10,480 bases of DNA from an uncultured Prevotellaceae bacterium (GTDB lineage Bacteria > Bacteroidota > Bacteroidia > Bacteroidales > Bacteroidaceae): assembly GCA_945827465.1 (NCBI GenBank), contig CALZOH010000111.1:1-10480 (forward strand), read 5' to 3'. The notes beneath the pieces are model-generated. The model ran no database searches. It saw only the letters and a list, made by a program, of their open reading frames with translations, and was not told where the DNA came from. Within the stretch, counting starts at the first letter, position 1. Each line of letters starts with the position of its first letter. Shown in pieces: positions 6,285 to 10,480 of the stretch. Made by a program: the position numbers and the translations under genes.

Positions 6285-7997
6285 TCAGGACTTCATTTTC
6301 GACTTCTCTTGGAGGCGGCGGCTCAATTCGCCGGCCCGCTCCAAGGCCACGTTGATGTTGGGGCAGATGTTGTGCTTGCCCAACAGCTCGCAGAACCCGG
6401 CGTGCTCCAAGGTGGCGTAAACATTCTCCCTGACTCCCGACAGCACGATGTGGGTACCTTCGCGACGCGCAATGGTGCAAAGGTTTTGCAGGTTGTGCAT
6501 ACCGGTGGAATCGACAAAGGGAACGCGGCGCATGCGGATGACGCGTACCAACGGGCGGTCGGACATGGTGGTCATCAAGTCTTCAAACTTATTGGCGATG
6601 CCGAAGAAGTAGGGACCGTTAATCTCATATACCTCCACACCGTCGGGAATGATGAGGTGCTCCTCGTGAAGCTCCGCGTCGGTCTCATCGTTGGGGTCGA
6701 TCTCGTCGGCAATCACCTTGATCTCTGTTGTCTCGGCCATACGGCGCATGAAGAGCAGACAGGCAATGAGCAGACCGACCTCAATGGCGATGGTCAGGTC
6801 GAAAATGACCGTGAGGAAGAAGGTCACTAACAATACGGCAATGTCGCTCTTCGGGTTCTTCATCAGTTGGACGAAGGTGCGCCAACCGCTCATGTTGTAG
6901 GAAACAACTACCAGCACACCGGCCAGACAGGCCATGGGAATATAGCCGGCCAGCGGCATGAGCAACAGGAAGATGACGAGCAGCGTAATAGCGTGTATGA
7001 TGCCGGCCACCGGAGTTCTGCCGCCATTGTTGATGTTGGTCATGGTGCGAGCAATGGCTCCCGTACAGGGGATTCCGCCGAAGAGCGGCGTACAGAGATT
7101 GGCCACACCCTGACCGATGAGCTCCTGATTGGAATTGTGGTGATAGCCCCTCACACCGTCGGCCACCGTTGCTGATAGCAAGGATTCGATGGCGCCGAGT
7201 ACGGCAATGACCATGGCCGTAGGGAATAGTTGTTTGACGTTCTCCCACGAAAGGTTGGGCACTTGCAAGGGAGGTATTTCGGCGCGGATGTCGCCAAAGG
7301 AGTCGTGAATGGTGGCAATGTGGAAGTCGCTATACTCATTGACAAAGTACACGGCAATGGTCATGATGATGATGGCCAAGAGCGAACCCGGCAACTTCTT
7401 GTGGATTTTGGGCGTGAAGGCAATGATGAGGATGCTCACAATGCCGATGGCAGCCGTCATCCAGTCGATGGTGGACAGATGGTGGAAGTAGACGCCCCAC
7501 TTGGAAATGAAGTCTCCCGGCAGGCTGCCCTCAATGCTCAGACCCAACAGGTCTTTGATTTGGGTCGTAAAGATGGTGACGGCAATACCGCTCGTAAATC
7601 CCACTACGATGGGGTAGGGAATGAACTTGATAATGGTGCCCAAGCGGCAAAAGCCCAACAGGATGAGAAACATTCCCGCCAGCATGGTGGCCAACATCAG
7701 TCCGGGCAGACCCAAGGCGGGGTCGCTCACAATGCCGAAGATAATCACAATAAACGCTCCGGTAGGACCACCAATCTGTACCCGGCTGCCGCCAAGTGCC
7801 GAAACCAAGAAACCACCGATAATGGCCGTAAGGATACCTTGTGAAGGTGATACTCCCGACGCAATACCGAAGGCGATGGCCAGTGGCAGGGCAACGATGC
7901 CCACAATCAGTCCGGCAATCAAGTCGGCAGTGAGCTTCTCTTTGTTGTAATTACGAAGGTCTTTAATGATGCGTGGAGAAAAATTAAAACTTCTCAT
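6285..7997 (-). CDS. SulP family inorganic anion transporter with C-terminal STAS domain
   Basis: The 570-residue product is an inner-membrane transporter of the SLC26/SulP family. Bacterial members carry sulfate, bicarbonate (BicA) or C4-dicarboxylates (DauA), usually by proton or sodium coupling. About a dozen hydrophobic segments fill residues 22-418. SulP signatures are present: ADLIAGLIVGIVALPLAIAFGIASG (24-48 region), QIGGPTGAFIV (74-84), AIESLLSATVADG (269-281) and GIPCTGAIARTMTNINNGGRTP (308-329 region). A strongly acidic linker (about 428-450) leads into a cytoplasmic STAS domain (about 452-555) with its typical VPFVDSTGM (492-500). The substrate cannot be read from the sequence. The ATG at 7997 fits the N-terminal amphipathic stretch, and a promoter match lies about 75 bases upstream. 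Transcription diverges from the glycosidase gene. The lipoprotein gene follows after 72 bases and may be partly cotranscribed. The gene appears intact. Confidence 0.95.
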   Translation of the reverse strand: MRSFNFSPRIIKDLRNYNKEKLTADLIAGLIVGIVALPLAIAFGIASGVSPSQGILTAIIGGFLVSALGGSRVQIGGPTGAFIVIIFGIVSDPALGLPGLMLATMLAGMFLILLGFCRLGTIIKFIPYPIVVGFTSGIAVTIFTTQIKDLLGLSIEGSLPGDFISKWGVYFHHLSTIDWMTAAIGIVSILIIAFTPKIHKKLPGSLLAIIIMTIAVYFVNEYSDFHIATIHDSFGDIRAEIPPLQVPNLSWENVKQLFPTAMVIAVLGAIESLLSATVADGVRGYHHNSNQELIGQGVANLCTPLFGGIPCTGAIARTMTNINNGGRTPVAGIIHAITLLVIFLLLMPLAGYIPMACLAGVLVVVSYNMSGWRTFVQLMKNPKSDIAVLLVTFFLTVIFDLTIAIEVGLLIACLLFMRRMAETTEIKVIADEIDPNDETDAELHEEHLIIPDGVEVYEINGPYFFGIANKFEDLMTTMSDRPLVRVIRMRRVPFVDSTGMHNLQNLCTIARREGTHIVLSGVRENVYATLEHAGFCELLGKHNICPNINVALERAGELSRRLQEKSKMKS

Positions 7998-8033
7998 TTT
8001 CTATTATTGTCTATATCTATATCCGAATGAAGG

Positions 8034-8050
8034 AGGGAAACACTTTCCCT
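8034..8050 (-). other. Short hairpin in the predicted SulP mRNA leader
   Basis: AGGGAAA (8034-8040) and TTTCCCT (8044-8050) are perfect reverse complements with a 3-base loop. On the minus strand this lies roughly 15-20 bases after the predicted transcription start and about 36 bases before the SulP start codon. Such a leader stem could influence mRNA stability or translation. The stem is short and no known riboswitch was recognised. Confidence 0.4.
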
Positions 8051-8072
8051 GCTTTTAAAGGTGAATGCGGTA

Positions 8073-8080
8073 CAAAGTTA
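8073..8080 (-). promoter_or_regulatory. Predicted Bacteroidota -7 box for the SulP gene
   Basis: Read on the minus strand the sequence is TAACTTTG, an exact match to the Bacteroides -7 consensus TAnnTTTG. Transcription would start near 8066, giving a leader of about 70 bases before the SulP ATG at 7997. No good TTTG -33 box occurs at the expected distance (around 8100-8105), so the promoter may be weak or need an activator. Confidence 0.5.
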
Positions 8081-8100
8081 CCCTTATTTTAGGAAAGGGT
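8080..8100. promoter_or_regulatory. Inverted repeat next to the SulP -7 box (candidate operator)
   Basis: ACCCTT (8080-8085) and AAGGGT (8095-8100) are reverse complements separated by nine bases. The element sits in the -33 to -7 spacer of the predicted SulP promoter and touches the -7 box, where a dimeric regulator could control RNA polymerase. The arms are short, so chance is possible. Confidence 0.35.
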
Positions 8101-8195
8101 TCGCGCCCGCTTTGTGCTTCTTGGGCTTCTGACACCTATTTTGGGGGCAATCAGATGCCGTCGGGATGTGAATCCTTGAATTTGACAATCGTATT

Positions 8196-8228
8196 TTTGT
8201 TTTTAGAACTAAAAAATTGCTACTTTTG
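8196..8228 (+). promoter_or_regulatory. Predicted Bacteroidota promoter for the glycosidase operon
   Basis: A -33 box TTTG (8196-8199) and a -7 box TACTTTTG (8221-8228) match the Bacteroides consensus (TTTG and TAnnTTTG) with a 21-base spacer. Transcription should begin near 8235, leaving a leader of about 60 bases before the ATG at 8298. This also argues against translation starting at the upstream TTG (8217), which would lie inside the promoter. A second -7-like match, TATTTTTG at 8192-8199, has no convincing -33 partner. Confidence 0.62.
8200..8215. promoter_or_regulatory. Palindrome TTTTTAG-AA-CTAAAAA inside the glycosidase promoter spacer (candidate operator)
   Basis: The 7-bp arms TTTTTAG (8200-8206) and CTAAAAA (8209-8215) are perfect reverse complements around a 2-base centre. 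The whole 16-bp palindrome lies between the -33 and -7 boxes of the predicted promoter. A protein bound there would block polymerase, or realign the promoter if it works like a MerR-type activator. AT-rich palindromes arise by chance more easily than GC-rich ones, so this is a candidate only. Confidence 0.42.
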
Positions 8229-8297
8229 CTTCCGCTTGTCTGCCAAGGCGTAGAGGCAATTAGGATATTGGTAAAAGAACAAGAATACCGAACAAAT

Positions 8298-10286
8298 ATG
8301 AAATCCCTTTTGATAACACTTTTTTTTCTGCTGGCTGTGATGATGGGTCATGCAGAGAATCGTTGGAGTATGTTGCCTGATGGCAGCATTGAGTGGAAAA
8401 CCGATCGTCGTTTGCCGCACAATGACCATATTGAAATGAGCGGGCAACGTGTTTCGACCGTGGTGCGTTACGGCGTTGAGGCCGATGGCCGGCTCCATCT
8501 GAGCTTGGGCATGGTTTGGCCGATGTTGCGCACAGTTCCCAACAATACGCATGCCAGTTTGATGCGTCGCGTGGAATGGAATCCGTTGGACGGAATGCTT
8601 GTAAACGGTCGTTCGGTGGATGCTGCAACGGTGGAGAGCATCCGCCTCAAGGGCATCATGGAGATACGTTCCACTTACAAGTCGAATGGTCTGCAGGCGT
8701 TGTATCAGTGTTTCCCGTCGGTGGATCAGCCGGCATTCCTCATCGTGGTGACGCTCTCCAACCCGACGAAGAATACCCTGTTGGTAGAACTCCCGGCCGA
8801 GCGTTGCGAATGGAAAACGCTTGAGAAGAAAGGCGTGAAAGGCAGTTATACGATCGTTCGCAAGATAGAGGGCGTTCATACCTTGGAGCTTCCGCAGGGT
8901 GGTAAAGTGGCACTCACGGCCTCTGTGCAGGCTTATAGCGATCAGAAGGGCGAAAAGGAACTTTCGTTGAATGGTACCGATGAATTGCAGAAGCGCAAGG
9001 ACTTGGTGGAGCAATGGCTCGGCAACCTGGTGCTTGAAAGTCCCGAGGAGGTAGTCGACCGAATGTTTGCCTTCTCCAAGATCAGGGCCAGCGAAAGTAT
9101 TTATCAGACAGCCGGCGGCCCGATGCACGGTCCCGGTGGCGAAAGTTATTATGCCGCTCTGTGGTGTAACGACCAGGCAGAATATGTGAATCCGTTCTTC
9201 CCCTTCTTGGGTTATGGTTATGGCAATGCTTCAGCACTCAACTGTTATCTTCACTTCGCCCGCTATATGAACGATGATTGGAAACCCATACCGAGCAGTA
9301 TCATTGCAGAAGGACAAGACATCTGGAATGGAGCCGGCGATCGCGGCGATGCTGCCATGATTGCTCACGGAGCCGCTCGTTATGTGCTGACGCGTGCTTC
9401 CAAGGACGAAGCCCGCCAGCTTTGGCCTCTCATCAAGTGGTGTTTGGAATATTGTCACCACAAACTCAATGCCGGGGGTGTGGTGATGTCAGACCATGAT
9501 GAATTGGAAGGCCGTTTCCCGGCCGGCGAAGCCAATCTGTGTACTTCCACACTTTATTACGACGGATTGCTCTCTGCCGTTTCGCTCTGTCGCGAAATGG
9601 GTGAACCGTCGTCCTTGTCGAAGTTGTATCAGCGTCGCGCTGCCGATTTGAAGAAGAGTATCGAGTCGTACTTCGGTGCCGATATGCAGGGCTATCATAC
9701 CTATCGTTATTATGAGGGGAACGACTTGCTTCGTTCCTGGATCTGTATGCCTTTGGTAGTAGGTATCAACAATCGTGCCGAGGGCACCATTGCTGCGCTC
9801 TTCTCCGACAAGATGTGGACCGACAACGGTTTGCTCACACAAGAGGGCAGTACCACCTTCTGGGATCGTTCTACGCTGTATGCTTTGCGTGGAGTCTATG
9901 CTGCCGGTTATCCCGATAAGGCCACTGATTTTCTCCGCTTCTACAGCAATGCCCGTCTGTTGGGCGAACATGTGCCCTATGCCGTTGAGGCTTGGCCCGA
10001 AGGAAATCAGCGTCATCTTTCGGCCGAAAGTGGACTATATGCTCGAATCATTACAGAAGGCTTGTTTGGTATTCGTCCCACCGGTTTCAGCTCTTTTGTG
10101 CTGACGCCGATGATGCCTACGGCTTGGGACAAGATGGCCTTACGCAAGGTTCGTGCCTTTGGAGCCGATATGGATATAGAAGTGGAGCGTTCGGGAAAAG
10201 GACTGCAGGTGACGGTGACCAACGGCGGTTGGAAGAAGTCCTATCGAGTAAAGCCCGGCGAGAGTATTCAAGTCAAGTTATCATAA
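8298..10286 (+). CDS. Secreted six-hairpin glycosidase-like protein (possibly DUF4450-type)
   Basis: The 662-residue product begins with a signal peptide (hydrophobic core at 4-16, likely cleavage after GHA at 19), so it acts in the periplasm or beyond. There is no lipobox. Residues 20-235 look like a beta-rich N-terminal domain (RWSMLPDGSIEWKTDRRLP, RVSTVVRYGV, LRTVPNNTHAS); I think this is the DUF4450 type but cannot verify it. Residues 245-600 look like an (alpha/alpha)6 toroid, with DIWNGAGDRGDAAMIAHGAA (341-360) and YAVEAWPEGNQRHLSAESGL (561-580). Candidate catalytic acids are Asp341, Asp348, Asp351, Glu564, Glu568 and Glu577. Residues 600-662 form a C-terminal beta-domain (MALRKVRAFGADMDIEVE) as in GH78/GH95-like enzymes. 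Substrate is unknown; plant-glycan debranching is a guess. The ATG at 8298 is chosen because it opens the signal peptide and lies downstream of the promoter; an in-frame TTG at 8217 does not fit. A GH43-type gene starts 7 bases after the stop. Confidence 0.85.
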   Translation: MKSLLITLFFLLAVMMGHAENRWSMLPDGSIEWKTDRRLPHNDHIEMSGQRVSTVVRYGVEADGRLHLSLGMVWPMLRTVPNNTHASLMRRVEWNPLDGMLVNGRSVDAATVESIRLKGIMEIRSTYKSNGLQALYQCFPSVDQPAFLIVVTLSNPTKNTLLVELPAERCEWKTLEKKGVKGSYTIVRKIEGVHTLELPQGGKVALTASVQAYSDQKGEKELSLNGTDELQKRKDLVEQWLGNLVLESPEEVVDRMFAFSKIRASESIYQTAGGPMHGPGGESYYAALWCNDQAEYVNPFFPFLGYGYGNASALNCYLHFARYMNDDWKPIPSSIIAEGQDIWNGAGDRGDAAMIAHGAARYVLTRASKDEARQLWPLIKWCLEYCHHKLNAGGVVMSDHDELEGRFPAGEANLCTSTLYYDGLLSAVSLCREMGEPSSLSKLYQRRAADLKKSIESYFGADMQGYHTYRYYEGNDLLRSWICMPLVVGINNRAEGTIAALFSDKMWTDNGLLTQEGSTTFWDRSTLYALRGVYAAGYPDKATDFLRFYSNARLLGEHVPYAVEAWPEGNQRHLSAESGLYARIITEGLFGIRPTGFSSFVLTPMMPTAWDKMALRKVRAFGADMDIEVERSGKGLQVTVTNGGWKKSYRVKPGESIQVKLS

Positions 10287-10293
10287 GAAGATC

Positions 10294-10480
10294 ATGTATA
10301 GAAAACAGTTTATTGCTTTGTTCATGTCGGCCGTATGGCTTTTGCCGGCCGTGGCACAAGTGTTCCGAAATCCGATTATCAACGAAGATGCCCCCGACCC
10401 GACATGTATCAGGGCTGAGGACGGTATGTATTATCTCTTTTCAACCGGAGCCAAGGTTTTTCGTTCGTCAGATATGATTC
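10294..10480 (+). CDS. GH43-type glycoside hydrolase, N-terminal part only (cut by window edge)
   Basis: Only the first 62 residues are present; the frame is open to the window end. Residues 1-21 form a signal peptide (basic MYRK, hydrophobic core, cleavage expected after AVA at 21). The mature start, FRNPIINEDAPDPTCI (24-39), followed by DGMYYLFST (43-51), is the first blade of a five-bladed beta-propeller of the GH43 clan. Asp35 in APDPT corresponds to the catalytic general base. GH43 enzymes remove arabinose or xylose from arabinan, arabinoxylan and related plant glycans; the exact activity cannot be judged from this fragment. The related families GH117 or GH130 are less likely alternatives. 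The start codon lies 7 bases after the six-hairpin gene stop, so the two are almost certainly cotranscribed from the promoter near 8228. Confidence 0.82.
   Translation, partial: MYRKQFIALFMSAVWLLPAVAQVFRNPIINEDAPDPTCIRAEDGMYYLFSTGAKVFRSSDMI

Larger units (their letters stand above)
7998..8297. other. 300-base AT-rich divergent intergenic control region
   Basis: This stretch separates the minus-strand SulP gene from the plus-strand glycosidase gene. It is markedly richer in A/T than the flanking genes (18 of 60 bases are G/C at 8161-8220). It holds one TAnnTTTG-type promoter match facing each way, an inverted repeat in each promoter region and a short hairpin in the SulP leader. I see no convincing small gene; the possible reading frame at 8065-8253 has no family resemblance and crosses the promoter elements. 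Positions 8101-8190 show no clear element. Confidence 0.8.

Noticed and set aside
8192..8199. Second -7-like box TATTTTTG on the plus strand
   Set aside because: No convincing TTTG -33 box lies at the right distance upstream, whereas the 8221-8228 box has one; it overlaps the -33 element of the preferred promoter.
8065..8253. Possible 62-residue protein in the divergent intergenic region
   Set aside because: It runs across both predicted promoters, has no family resemblance or clear coding bias, and lies in AT-rich regulatory-looking sequence.
8217..8297. N-terminal extension of the glycosidase starting at TTG 8217
   Set aside because: This TTG overlaps the spacer just before the predicted -7 box (8221-8228), so it would lie upstream of the transcription start. 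The extension would also bury the signal peptide that begins cleanly at ATG 8298.

Overview
The window looks like a chromosomal segment of a Bacteroidota species, most likely order Bacteroidales and plausibly Prevotellaceae-like. The evidence is as follows. The divergent intergenic region carries matches to the Bacteroides-type promoter (-7 box TAnnTTTG, -33 box TTTG). Starts lack clear Shine-Dalgarno sequences. There is a short lipoprotein with a classical lipobox. A secreted six-hairpin glycosidase sits directly ahead of a GH43-type gene, as in polysaccharide-utilisation neighbourhoods. The species cannot be named from sequence alone.

Layout. (1) Positions 34-5872, plus strand: four tightly spaced housekeeping genes with gaps of 19, 11 and 28 bases. 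They encode a FabK/nitronate monooxygenase-family flavoprotein, an M24B aminopeptidase P, a gamma-class carbonic anhydrase-like hexapeptide protein and the replication-restart helicase PriA. The spacing suggests one transcription unit whose promoter lies at or before the left edge. (2) Positions 5880-7997, minus strand: a SulP anion transporter with a C-terminal STAS domain, followed by a 110-residue coiled-coil lipoprotein. A perfect 11-bp inverted repeat lies between them. The lipoprotein converges on priA with only 7 bases between the stop codons. (3) Positions 7998-8297: a 300-base AT-rich divergent control region with a promoter match facing each way, each with an inverted repeat in or next to the promoter spacer. 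(4) Positions 8298-10480, plus strand: a secreted six-hairpin glycosidase-like protein, then 7 bases later the start of a secreted GH43-type glycoside hydrolase cut by the window edge.

How the genes fit together. The first block is general metabolism: lipid or flavin redox chemistry, proline-peptide turnover, CO2/bicarbonate chemistry and replication restart. SulP imports an anion, possibly bicarbonate or sulfate, which could relate to the nearby carbonic anhydrase, but this is only inference. The last block is accessory carbohydrate catabolism, probably plant-glycan side-chain or backbone removal, and probably continues to the right. Base composition falls from left to right: 41 of 60 bases are G/C at 2041-2100, 29 of 60 at 9661-9720 and 18 of 60 at 8161-8220. 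No mobile element, CRISPR array, tRNA or rRNA was seen. Nothing here is clearly a new system. The best leads are the operator-like palindromes of the divergent region, the SulP-linked lipoprotein and the uncharacterised glycosidase.
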